From contig CAMEOL010000008.1 in the NCBI GenBank assembly GCA_945929765.1, forward strand, positions 1 through 15,626: a stretch of DNA of 15,626 nt, written 5' to 3'. The notes beneath the pieces are model-generated. The model did not search any database, was not told the DNA's origin, and was given only the letters and a program-made list of their open reading frames with translations. The position numbers were made by a program, and so were the translations under genes. This DNA is from an uncultured Gemella sp. (GTDB taxonomy: Bacteria; Bacillota; Bacilli; Staphylococcales; Gemellaceae). Positions within the stretch are counted from its first letter, which is position 1; the number at the start of each line of letters is the position of its first letter. Below, piece by piece: positions 1 to 7,248 of the stretch.

Positions 1-55
1 GCTGCATAAGAATATTAGGCTTTATTTTTAAAACCACCGTATTTGACATAGAGCC
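1..55. mobile_element. Tip of an insertion sequence (ISL3-like), body off the left edge
   Basis: Positions 37-55 are the exact reverse complement of 15578-15596 (minus-strand reading GGCTCTATGTCAAATACGG). In both places the sequence diverges inward of the 19 bases and unrelated chromosome-like DNA lies on the other side, which is what the terminal inverted repeats of two IS copies look like. The GGCTCT...TCAAA form resembles ISL3-family ends; that assignment is from memory of the family and is not proven. The tip carries TTTGACA reading toward the window, a -35-like box, but I see no -10 at the right distance here. No transposase can be read in only 55 bases. Confidence 0.6.
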
Positions 56-74
56 TTGCAATGTTGTCTGGTGG

Positions 75-115
75 GGTTTACCATACATTTAAACCTCTTA
101 TATTTAAATATAAGA
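75..115. repeat. Two abutting inverted repeats downstream of yycI
   Basis: GGTTTA at 75-80 pairs with TAAACC at 90-95, and immediately next to it 96-115 is a perfect 20-base palindrome with TCTTATATTT as its left half. They lie about 75 bases beyond the yycI stop in its direction of transcription. They could end the walRK transcript, but neither has a good U-tract on the minus strand, so the role is unproven. Otherwise 116-188 shows only a short AGTATATACT palindrome at 161-170. Confidence 0.45.
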
Positions 116-188
116 ATATCTTTTAACTGCAATCTTGCTCGCAAAAATAAACTTCTTATGAGTATATACTTAAACCTATAGTCATATT

Positions 189-974
189 TTAACTTTGTTC
201 TAAAACTTTATTGTTAATAGCATCTATATAATAAGTTTCGGTAGATAATTCATGTGTAACTTCTATTTTCCAAACGGGTATTAATACTTGGTTTGATAAT
301 TTTGATATTCTAGTATAATAACCTAAAACAGAGGTAACCCTACTATTACTAGGAACTAAATTATTATGATAGAGTGAATAAACCGCTTGTGTATGACTTA
401 TTATAGTTTCTGTTTTTTCAAATTGAAAACTATCTAAAATGCTATAGCTATATTTTTTTATATCGCCATTACCATCTACATAAAACTTCAACGTTGCATT
501 TTCGTTGTCATAAATTACCAAACTATCGATAACTTGTCTAAATATAATTACCTTATTTTTTTCATCATATCCTTCAAAATAAAACTGCGCGTTTTTATCT
601 ATTTGTGTAAGAGAATAATTGCTTAATAAATCTCGATAACTTTTCTCATTTATATTAGTTATCGGTTTTTCTAATGTGACTATCAAACTCTCTATGCCAT
701 TATCAGTTTCTAATTCATAGCTTATATTATCTTTTATTTCTTTAGGAACTGCCAAAGATTTTATCGTTGCATTAACATACCCTAAACTATCTTTTTTTAT
801 TAACGGTTCTATTATTTCTATTTTTTCATTTTGTATAGATTTAACTATTTCGTCTTTTTCTTGATATAATTCTGTTTGATTTTTGTAAACTACATAACCA
901 TATATCGAGGCGAGAACTATATTCAAAACTAGAAAAAGATAAATAAACATTGTTTTTATTTTTCCCCATTCCAT
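189..974 (-). CDS. yycI: WalRK regulatory membrane protein YycI (WalI)
   Basis: This 261-residue protein has one N-terminal membrane segment (about residues 9-29) followed by an all-extracellular domain, and ends the walR-walK-yycH-yycI operon. Known from Bacillus and Staphylococcus: YycI and YycH form a complex with each other and with WalK through their membrane helices and tune its kinase activity (inhibiting it in B. subtilis, activating it in S. aureus). Length matches the family (about 260-280). Residues 35-261 show the PepSY-like alternating strand pattern usual for YycI, for example the FYVDGNGDIKKY segment. The ATG overlaps the yycH stop by one base (TAATG), with GGGAG just upstream inside yycH, so translation is probably coupled. 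Identity rests on operon position, size and topology more than on a signature motif. Confidence 0.88.
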   Translation of the reverse strand: MEWGKIKTMFIYLFLVLNIVLASIYGYVVYKNQTELYQEKDEIVKSIQNEKIEIIEPLIKKDSLGYVNATIKSLAVPKEIKDNISYELETDNGIESLIVTLEKPITNINEKSYRDLLSNYSLTQIDKNAQFYFEGYDEKNKVIIFRQVIDSLVIYDNENATLKFYVDGNGDIKKYSYSILDSFQFEKTETIISHTQAVYSLYHNNLVPSNSRVTSVLGYYTRISKLSNQVLIPVWKIEVTHELSTETYYIDAINNKVLEQS

Positions 975-2314
975 TATAATTCTCCCTTAGCTACTTTATT
1001 TTTTAATTCAGTAAATTCTGTATATTTGCCTTTATATTCGATATACCACTTAGGAATATAGGTAATAGTAGCGTCTTCTTCGTTATAAATTTTATTATAT
1101 CCTAGTTGGATATCCGAAACATCTTCTAATTTAATATTTTTAAAAATAAAATTCAGAACAGCATCTGCATTCTCTAAAGAAAATTGCTCGAGGTAGTTTT
1201 TTTCTATTTGTTCGTCTCTAACTATCCTCGGCATACTAGATCGCGAAACTCCATTTTGCAAAACATTTGCAGTTATCACAGATAAACTATCATTAGAAAA
1301 AACTAGACTCTCATTATAAACTTCTTGATATCGTATTTCATTACCCTCTATTTTTAACAGCGTAAAATCTATTAAAGGTAAGTATCCTGCAATAAAGAAA
1401 CTAGAAGCACGCGCCTGAACTTCTTCTTTTGTTGGTAAAACAGTATTTTTATCCATTATCGACGGATTTATGTAGTTTATACTTAGCATTCCTTCTCGTA
1501 AAATTGCATAACCATCTGTAATTTCTTTATTACCATCTAACGAACTTACTTTTAAACCATTATTATTAACAAAAACATTTTCTGCAACTTCTGATAAATT
1601 TAAATCCTTAACTGTATATTTATCTATAGTATAGTTACTTGTAGATTCTCGTAAATAAAATTCTTTATTGCCATTTATAATATATTTTCCATAAAAATTA
1701 AATCTATCATTAAAAGTTGTTTCTAATGCGTCATAAACATTATGATCAAACTCCACTTGCATGTAATTGTTAGGATTATCTTTTTTGTACAAATAAATTA
1801 TATTTTTAGTGGCATCAGATATCAAAACTCTATTAAATTCTACACTAGTAGTTTGATTATTCTCTCCTAAATATAACAATTTAGAAGACAGAGTGTCTGT
1901 TTCTAATTTATAATCCATTGTATAAAATCTTATACTCTTTCCTATTATCTCATCAATATTTCTATTTCTTATACGCGTCTCTACTACAGGTGAATTTGAT
2001 ATATCGCGTAAAATATCTTTTATATCATCTCTATTTTTTATCGCAGGAACTGTTGCTAATTTCGTTATAGAGTCAGAAACTACCGCTTCTTCTCGACCAT
2101 ATGCATCTTTTCTCACAATTATGTTAGGTGCCAACAAATTTAATGTATTATTTAGCAATTTAGAACTATCTTGTGTGTCTTTTTGTTTTTCGCTATTTAT
2201 TCCTAATATTTCATAATCTGGACGATATCCAGCTATATTTATTGAAAAAAATATACTAGATATAACCAACAATATAAGAATTATAGTTTTTATAGTTTCT
2301 TTTCTAGATTCCAC
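974..2314 (-). CDS. yycH: WalRK regulatory membrane protein YycH (WalH)
   Basis: YycH is the third gene of the walRK operon. The 446-residue protein has a short cytoplasmic tail, one membrane helix (about residues 9-28) and a long extracellular region, matching the family (S. aureus YycH is close to this length). It acts at the membrane outer face with YycI to modulate WalK. The start is GTG: AAGGAG at 2325-2330 sits nine bases upstream, overlapping the walK stop codon. An ATG inside that spacer is followed at once by TGA in its frame and cannot serve. The gene starts 13 bases after walK ends and overlaps yycI by one base, so all four genes should share one transcript. No truncation or frameshift is seen. 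Confidence 0.9.
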   Translation of the reverse strand: MESRKETIKTIILILLVISSIFFSINIAGYRPDYEILGINSEKQKDTQDSSKLLNNTLNLLAPNIIVRKDAYGREEAVVSDSITKLATVPAIKNRDDIKDILRDISNSPVVETRIRNRNIDEIIGKSIRFYTMDYKLETDTLSSKLLYLGENNQTTSVEFNRVLISDATKNIIYLYKKDNPNNYMQVEFDHNVYDALETTFNDRFNFYGKYIINGNKEFYLRESTSNYTIDKYTVKDLNLSEVAENVFVNNNGLKVSSLDGNKEITDGYAILREGMLSINYINPSIMDKNTVLPTKEEVQARASSFFIAGYLPLIDFTLLKIEGNEIRYQEVYNESLVFSNDSLSVITANVLQNGVSRSSMPRIVRDEQIEKNYLEQFSLENADAVLNFIFKNIKLEDVSDIQLGYNKIYNEEDATITYIPKWYIEYKGKYTEFTELKNKVAKGEL

Positions 2315-2327
2315 TCAACTCATCTCC

Positions 2328-4196
2328 TTATGCCCAGTCGTCTGTAAGTTCTTCTGAAGGTAGCATAACAAATATTATACTTCCATAACCTTCTCTACTT
2401 TGTGCCCAAATTCGACCTTTATGCGCTTCGACTATAGATTTTGCTAGTGCAAGACCTAGTCCTGTTCCACCCATATTACGTTGTCGGCTTTTATCTACAC
2501 GATAAAATCTATTAAATATTTTATCAATATGTGATAGCGGTATTCCGATACCTTCATCTTTTATCGATATACTTACTCTATTTTGATTGTAATTTTGGCG
2601 AACACGAATAGTTATGTTTTTTCCGTCTGGCGAATATTTTACTGCATTGTTAATGATATTATCAAAAACTTGTGTCAATTTATCTTGATCTCCATCGACA
2701 AAAACAGGTTCTTGCGGTAAGTAAAGTTCGAAATTTTTATCAGGATTCGCCATTCTAAAACGTTCTGTTATTGATTCTACTAATTTATTAATATCAAGAA
2801 TTTCTTTATCATAATGTTCTTCTTTGATATCCATTTTTCCAAGTTGCATCAACTCATTAACCATTCTTATCATACGAGTAGTTTCTTTATGTATTGTGTC
2901 TATAAATACTGGAGCTAATTTCTTATCTTCTAACACCCCATCTTCTAGTGCTTCCACATAGCTATTCATAGTTGTTAACGGCGTTCTTAATTCGTGTGAT
3001 ACAGTAGATACGAAATCACGACGTTCTTTCTCTTGGCGTTCTTGGTCAGTTACGTCGTAAAGAACTATAATGTACCCGTCTGATTTTTTCGACTCGTATT
3101 TTCTAGTTATATTTTCTGCTATAATTTCTGTAAATTCTACACGATAAAGTGATTCTCCCGCTTCAGAATCTATGGAAATTAACAGACTATCTTCCGCTTC
3201 TAAAATTTCTTCAATTGTGCGGTATTCTGTAATATTTAACAATTTTAAGACGTTTTTCCCGATAAAAATATCCTCATTATCATTTAGCATATCTCGAGCA
3301 CTATCGTTTATTAGAACTATACGGCCATTGCTATCTGTTGAGATTATACCATCCATCATACTATTAATTATTGTTGATAGTTTTCTACGTTCTGATTCTG
3401 TCGCACTCTGCTCTTCTTTTATTTTTTGAGAAATTTGATTAAAGACAACCGCTAAATCTCCTATTTCGTCTTTTGTCTTTATTCCTACTACGTTGCCATA
3501 ATTCCCTTCTGCCATCCCCTTAACTTGTGAACTCATCTTTTCTATTGAATTGGTAATAGTTTTTGAGGCAAAAAAACCTATGACTATAGTAGCTAACATT
3601 GATAATATAGTTCCAATAACAAATATTCTCGTAATATTGTCTAAATCACTATATACACTACCTATATCTGCCATTATGTATATAGTACCTATTACTGTAT
3701 CACCATTTTTTACTGGCGTTACATACACCCAATACACTTTTTGGCTTTCGTCAGTCTGTTCTTTTCCAGAACTTTCCCCACTCTTCAACACTTGGTTTAC
3801 TATTGGATCAACAGACCTTTTCCCTAAGTATCCTTCACTACCGTTCGTAGTTGATGATGCTATTATTTTTAGATCTTTATCTACAACATTAACCATAATT
3901 AGCTTAGTTGTAGAAAATTCACTAACTATTTTACGAATATTACTTTCTATTTTTTGTTTTTCGGTATCGTCTGTTACCTCTTTCGTCATTTCTTCCATGA
4001 CGTTATAATTTAATTTTTTTTCTTGCTCAACTATCGTATTTTGAAAATTATTAATATTTTGCGTCTTTAATTGTGTAGTAAAATACAAACCTATTAATTG
4101 TAAAGAAATAATATTAACCAATACGTAAACTACTAAAAATTTAAAACGAATAGATGTAAAGAAACGACGTCGTCCTTTTTTTATTCCGAGTTTCAT
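2328..4196 (-). CDS. walK: Sensor histidine kinase WalK (YycG/VicK)
   Basis: WalK is the sensor of the WalRK system, which adjusts cell-wall hydrolase expression to wall synthesis and is essential in most relatives. The 622 residues read as: membrane helix 1 (about 18-39), extracellular Cache-like domain (40-188), helix 2 (about 190-210), HAMP (211-265), PAS (270-385), HisKA and ATPase. The phospho-acceptor is H401 in STVSHELRTPL. The ATP site has the N-box around N513-N517, G1 DEGIGI 547-552, F-box FNRFYRVD 561-568 and G2 GGTGLGLA 576-583, so the kinase looks intact. The large outer domain is the Bacillus/Staphylococcus form; streptococcal VicK lacks it. ATG overlaps the walR stop by one base (TAATG), with a purine-rich GGAGAGGAAGAG site inside walR. 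Confidence 0.97.
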   Translation of the reverse strand: MKLGIKKGRRRFFTSIRFKFLVVYVLVNIISLQLIGLYFTTQLKTQNINNFQNTIVEQEKKLNYNVMEEMTKEVTDDTEKQKIESNIRKIVSEFSTTKLIMVNVVDKDLKIIASSTTNGSEGYLGKRSVDPIVNQVLKSGESSGKEQTDESQKVYWVYVTPVKNGDTVIGTIYIMADIGSVYSDLDNITRIFVIGTILSMLATIVIGFFASKTITNSIEKMSSQVKGMAEGNYGNVVGIKTKDEIGDLAVVFNQISQKIKEEQSATESERRKLSTIINSMMDGIISTDSNGRIVLINDSARDMLNDNEDIFIGKNVLKLLNITEYRTIEEILEAEDSLLISIDSEAGESLYRVEFTEIIAENITRKYESKKSDGYIIVLYDVTDQERQEKERRDFVSTVSHELRTPLTTMNSYVEALEDGVLEDKKLAPVFIDTIHKETTRMIRMVNELMQLGKMDIKEEHYDKEILDINKLVESITERFRMANPDKNFELYLPQEPVFVDGDQDKLTQVFDNIINNAVKYSPDGKNITIRVRQNYNQNRVSISIKDEGIGIPLSHIDKIFNRFYRVDKSRQRNMGGTGLGLALAKSIVEAHKGRIWAQSREGYGSIIFVMLPSEELTDDWA

Positions 4197-4903
4197 TACT
4201 CTTCCTCTCCTACGAAGTAACCTACTCCTCGTCTTGTCATAATATACATAGGATTTGAAGCATCATCTTCTATTTTTTCTCTAAGACGACGAACAGTTAC
4301 GTCTACAGTACGAACATCTCCAAAATAATCATATCCCCAGACAGTTTGTAAGAGATTTTCTCGTGTTAGTACTTGCCCTCTGTGTGTAGACAAATAATGT
4401 AACAAATCAAATTCTCTACGTGTTAACTCTATTTGCTCTCCGTGTTTTTTTATTGTATATGCTTCTGGATAAATTACTATATCTCGAATAGTTAATTCGC
4501 TAGAATCGTTGTCTTCTTGTTTATCTTCTGTTTGACGTGAAACACGACGCAAATTAACTTTTACTCTTGCCATTAATTCTCTTGTAGAAAATGGCTTCGT
4601 AACATAGTCATCAGCCCCAAATTCCAAACCTAAAACTTTGTCTATCTCGCTATTTTTAGCTGTTAACATTATTATAGGCACATCCATTTTGTTACGAATT
4701 TCTCGACAAACTTCCATACCATCTTTTTTTGGTAACATTAAATCTAAAAGAATTAAATCTGGATTTTCACTGAAAGCAAGTTCTACAGCTTTTTCGCCAT
4801 CGTGAGCCATAATTACTTCGTAGCCTTCTTTTTGTAAATTAAAATCTAATATTTTTGCAATCGGTTCTTCGTCGTCGACTACTAAAATTTTATACATACT
4901 CAT
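4196..4903 (-). CDS. walR: Response regulator WalR (YycF/VicR)
   Basis: WalR is the OmpR/PhoB-type transcription factor partnered with WalK. The receiver domain (residues 4-120) has the acidic pocket D10-D11-E12, phospho-acceptor D54 in LLDLMLP, T81 and K103. T102 in YVTKPFS corresponds to the Thr101 that Ser/Thr kinase PknB modifies in B. subtilis and S. aureus; whether that happens here is inference. The winged-helix DNA-binding domain spans about 130-233, ending in the [15 protein letters not shown] recognition region and a TRRGVGYF wing. The ATG at 4901-4903 has GGAGG seven bases upstream; a second in-frame ATG two codons on is too far from it. This is the first gene of the four-gene operon. 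Searching both strands by eye I found no good TGTWAH-N5-TGTWAH WalR box in the window. Confidence 0.97.
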   Translation of the reverse strand: MSMYKILVVDDEEPIAKILDFNLQKEGYEVIMAHDGEKAVELAFSENPDLILLDLMLPKKDGMEVCREIRNKMDVPIIMLTAKNSEIDKVLGLEFGADDYVTKPFSTRELMARVKVNLRRVSRQTEDKQEDNDSSELTIRDIVIYPEAYTIKKHGEQIELTRREFDLLHYLSTHRGQVLTRENLLQTVWGYDYFGDVRTVDVTVRRLREKIEDDASNPMYIMTRRGVGYFVGEEE

Positions 4904-4935
4904 AGTTTATCCTCCATTGTTGTAAGGTTACGTTT

Positions 4936-4969
4936 ACTATAACATTTTTTTGCCATTTTTTCCAGTTTT
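4936..4969 (-). promoter_or_regulatory. Probable promoter of the walR operon
   Basis: On the minus strand an extended -10, TGTTATAGT (4936-4944), lies 33 bases upstream of the walR ATG. The -35 region 17 bases further up is poor (TGGAAA), which extended -10 promoters tolerate. A-tracts fill the spacer. It is the best candidate in the gap. Confidence 0.45.
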
Positions 4970-5132
4970 ACTGTTAAATATCTTCATTAGAAATACGACT
5001 AATACTCCCGAAAATATAATTATTATTTCGCTTTACCATTTTTCTTATTGGGATGCTGCTGGTACTTATGTCACTTACTATTACGGTAATATAGCTAGAC
5101 AGCAGTAACCGACACATACTATAACCATTAGA

Positions 5133-5181
5133 AAAACAGCTAATTTTTAGTAGTTTCTTTCTACTTAAAATTAGCTGTTTT
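5133..5181 (-). terminator. Strong rho-independent terminator of the hydrolase gene
   Basis: Arms 5133-5153 and 5161-5181 pair over 21 bases with one mismatch around a 7-base loop (TTTCTTT on the plus strand). On the minus strand the hairpin runs into TTTTTC. It lies 86 bases beyond the hydrolase stop and separates that gene from walR. The A/T edges would let it act in both directions. Confidence 0.85.
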
Positions 5182-5267
5182 CACTTAAAAATTTAATATA
5201 ATATACATACTTATTTCTCTAAATATTTTTGAGTAGCCCCTCAATTAAAACAATATATTGTTATCTT

Positions 5268-6224
5268 TTATTTATAAACTTTAGCTAAAAAGTTTTCGAT
5301 GTAAATCCAATATTCTGCGTTATATTTTCTCTCCGCTTTACAGTGTTTAGCATCTTTGAAAATATGTATTTCTTTATCTGATGTTAATAACTCGTAAGCT
5401 CGTTGTCCATTAGATAACGGAACATACCCGTCTTGATCACCGTGTAATATTAACGCTGGCAATTTCGTTGTTTTTAACGCCTCTGTTGCATCAACATCTC
5501 CGAAATTATAACCTGCTTTAATTTTTGTTACCATATTAGCTAACGGTATTACAGGGAACGGTGGCAACCCGAACATTTTGTCTAGTTGGTATTCAAACTC
5601 TTCTTTTAAATTAACATAACCACTATCTTCAATAAAACCTTTAACGTTTTCTGGTAAACCTTTATTTAAAGAATTCATCGTTGTTGCTGCTCCCATACTC
5701 ATTCCAAACAATACAATTTGAGGATCGTTATGTTCAGCTGATATTTTCTTCACCCAGTTAACAAGATCCGAAGAATCGTATCCTCCCATTGAGTAAGCTT
5801 CTCCTTCGCTCTTACCGTGCCCTATTAAATCTGGCGCAAAAACATTATATCCTCTATCATAAAAACCTCTAATGTAATTAGCTGTTAAACGAGCTTCAAT
5901 AAAGAATCCATGCGTTACTACTACCCATTTTCTAGGTTGACCATCTTCTGTGTTTTCGCTATGTTCAAAAGTATATCCTTTTAAATTAACCCCTGTTACT
6001 GAAGTGTTACTATGTTCTTTTTTATTTTCGTCAAACCATTTCATATTTACTTCTTTTCTAGGGTCATAAACTCCATCGTCATCTTGAACAGAAACACGTG
6101 TTTTGTCTACTTTAGGATTTAACGCAAAATTATAAAAATAATCTCCCGTAAACCAACCTCCTGCTATTATTAAGATAGCAAAAAAACTAATTATAAATTT
6201 ATAATATTTTTTTAATAATTTCAC
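5268..6224 (-). CDS. Membrane-anchored alpha/beta hydrolase (serine hydrolase, YqkD-like)
   Basis: The 318-residue protein starts with KKYYKF and a membrane helix (about residues 9-27), probably an uncleaved anchor that puts the enzyme outside the membrane. The alpha/beta-hydrolase fold follows. The nucleophile elbow is GMSMG with S176; HGF at 105-107 sits at the oxyanion-hole position; the likely acid is D265 in HGDQDGYVP; and H294 in DAKHCK completes the triad. The family (serine aminopeptidase S33/BAAT-like, close to YqkD) hydrolyses esters, amides or peptides, and the natural substrate cannot be deduced. The start is GTG with AAGGAG about six bases upstream. The gene is monocistronic, with its own promoter and operator (6245-6286) and terminator (5133-5181). 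Confidence 0.85.
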   Translation of the reverse strand: MKLLKKYYKFIISFFAILIIAGGWFTGDYFYNFALNPKVDKTRVSVQDDDGVYDPRKEVNMKWFDENKKEHSNTSVTGVNLKGYTFEHSENTEDGQPRKWVVVTHGFFIEARLTANYIRGFYDRGYNVFAPDLIGHGKSEGEAYSMGGYDSSDLVNWVKKISAEHNDPQIVLFGMSMGAATTMNSLNKGLPENVKGFIEDSGYVNLKEEFEYQLDKMFGLPPFPVIPLANMVTKIKAGYNFGDVDATEALKTTKLPALILHGDQDGYVPLSNGQRAYELLTSDKEIHIFKDAKHCKAERKYNAEYWIYIENFLAKVYK

Positions 6225-6244
6225 AATAATCTCCTTGAAAAAAT

Positions 6245-6266
6245 TAGTATACTTAAAAGTATACTA
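6245..6266. promoter_or_regulatory. Palindromic operator overlapping the hydrolase promoter
   Basis: Arms TAGTATACTT (6245-6254) and AAGTATACTA (6257-6266) are perfect inverted repeats separated by AA. The right arm contains the -10 box, so a bound dimeric repressor would block RNA polymerase. The regulator is unknown; I did not find the same palindrome elsewhere in the window. Confidence 0.6.
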
Positions 6267-6286
6267 TTATCTCCTACTATTGTAAA
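6258..6286 (-). promoter_or_regulatory. SigA-type promoter of the hydrolase gene
   Basis: Minus-strand TTTACA (6281-6286), a 17-base spacer and TATACT (6258-6263) each match the consensus at five of six positions. The predicted start is about 25-30 bases before the hydrolase GTG. Confidence 0.75.
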
Positions 6287-6370
6287 TAGCTTTTTATACT
6301 TTTGTGGCTAACTTCTTTTTACAATATGCGATGTTTATTTTTTTGTGTGAAATGCCTGATAATTTATCGA

Positions 6371-6394
6371 GGCTGACCATCTTTTAGGTCAGCC
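6371..6394. terminator. Hairpin downstream of folP, probable terminator
   Basis: GGCTGACC (6371-6378) pairs perfectly with GGTCAGCC (6387-6394) around an 8-base loop. It lies 25 bases past the folP stop. On the minus strand the following TCGATAAATT is only partly U-rich, and on the plus strand CCTATTATTTT is slightly better. It is a weak or leaky terminator by appearance, adjacent to a small GATAATTTATC palindrome (6358-6368). Confidence 0.55.
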
Positions 6395-6418
6395 CCTATT
6401 ATTTTGACTTAAATTGTT

Positions 6419-7240
6419 TTATTTTTTACTAGCTTTATTTACAAAGTTATAAGCGTCTATTGTTTCTTTCATAATTTTTACGTTATGCATTCTAACTATT
6501 TTTGCACCTCTGCGAATTGCTTCAAGCGACAACACTGCACTAACTACATCCCTATCTTTCGGATTTGTTCCTCCCCCTAGAATAAAATCAGTAGTGCTTT
6601 TCCTACTAGCTGCGTATAATATCGTGCATCCTAATCGTTCCAATTCTTGTAGTTCATTAGTAATTATTAAATTTTCTTCCGCTTCTTTCCCAAAGCCTAA
6701 GCCTATCCCAGGATCTACTATTATGTTTTCTTTTTTTACTCCAGATTCTAAACAAATATCTACACTTTCTCTTAATTCTGCTACCAAGCTACTTATTTCA
6801 TTTCCTTTTGCTGTTCCCCCGTTGTGCATAACTATTATTGGAACATCATATTTTGCAGCTACTATCGACATATCATTCCCTTTTGCACCATAAACATCGT
6901 TTAGTATATCAACACCTGTCTTCAATGCATATTCTGCCACTTCTTTTTTGTATGTATCTATACTAAAAAGTACATCTGGATATTTAGCTCGTAAGTGTGG
7001 TAATATTGTTTCTAATCTTAATATTTCATCTTCTACAGAAACTTTCTCCGCTCCAGGCCCAGTAGATTCACAGCCTATATCAATTATATCAGCACCCTCT
7101 ATTATCATCTTTTCTACTTGCTTCAAAGCATCTTCTACATTAAAGAAATCTCCTCCATCAGAAAAAGAATCTGGTGTGAAATTTAATATCCCCATAATTA
7201 AATATTTTTTTTGTTGTAATAAATTGTGTAATTTTGTCAT
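6419..7240 (-). CDS. folP: Dihydropteroate synthase
   Basis: DHPS joins p-aminobenzoate to dihydropterin pyrophosphate in cytoplasmic folate synthesis and is the sulfonamide target. The 273-residue TIM barrel shows NFTPDSFSDGG (20-30), the loop-2 segment CESTGPGAE (57-65), SIDTYK (93-98), NDVYGAKG (114-121), VDPGIG (175-180) and ASRKS (211-215). Two oddities: loop 2 normally reads ESTRPG, and here the conserved Arg is Gly (G61) and the preceding Gly is Cys57; and GIGLGFGK has two residues more than the usual GIGFGK. The ATG has AGGAG five bases upstream, formed partly from the folC stop codon. folC ends eight bases before it, so the two genes form an operon. The product may still be a normal enzyme. 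Confidence 0.93.
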   Translation of the reverse strand: MTKLHNLLQQKKYLIMGILNFTPDSFSDGGDFFNVEDALKQVEKMIIEGADIIDIGCESTGPGAEKVSVEDEILRLETILPHLRAKYPDVLFSIDTYKKEVAEYALKTGVDILNDVYGAKGNDMSIVAAKYDVPIIVMHNGGTAKGNEISSLVAELRESVDICLESGVKKENIIVDPGIGLGFGKEAEENLIITNELQELERLGCTILYAASRKSTTDFILGGGTNPKDRDVVSAVLSLEAIRRGAKIVRMHNVKIMKETIDAYNFVNKASKK

Positions 7241-7248
7241 TTTAACTC

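Larger units (their letters stand above)
4904..5267. other. 364-base intergenic region between the hydrolase gene and walR
   Basis: This gap holds the walR promoter at its low end (about 4936-4969) and the hydrolase terminator at 5133-5181. Between them, 4974-5117 is less AT-rich than the flanks and open on both strands: a 47-codon minus frame from ATG at 5117, and a 52-codon plus frame from TTG at 4950. Neither has a convincing ribosome binding site, so neither is called a gene. 5182-5267 shows nothing recognisable beyond AT-rich trailer sequence. Confidence 0.7.

Noticed and set aside
1..89. Minus-strand frame from the ATG at 87-89 running off the left edge, with AAGAGG five bases upstream.
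   Set aside because: It reads straight through the 19-base IS tip; the ribosome-like site is part of the 96-115 palindrome. Probably chance openness.
3550..4008. Long plus-strand frame opposite walK (152 codons), and similar frames at 3172, 6594, 6948 and 12818.
   Set aside because: Antisense shadows of well-supported genes, without ribosome sites or recognisable domains.
4974..5117. 47-codon minus-strand frame (starts MCRLLLSSYI).
   Set aside because: No ribosome site, and it begins 16 bases after a strong terminator with no promoter between.
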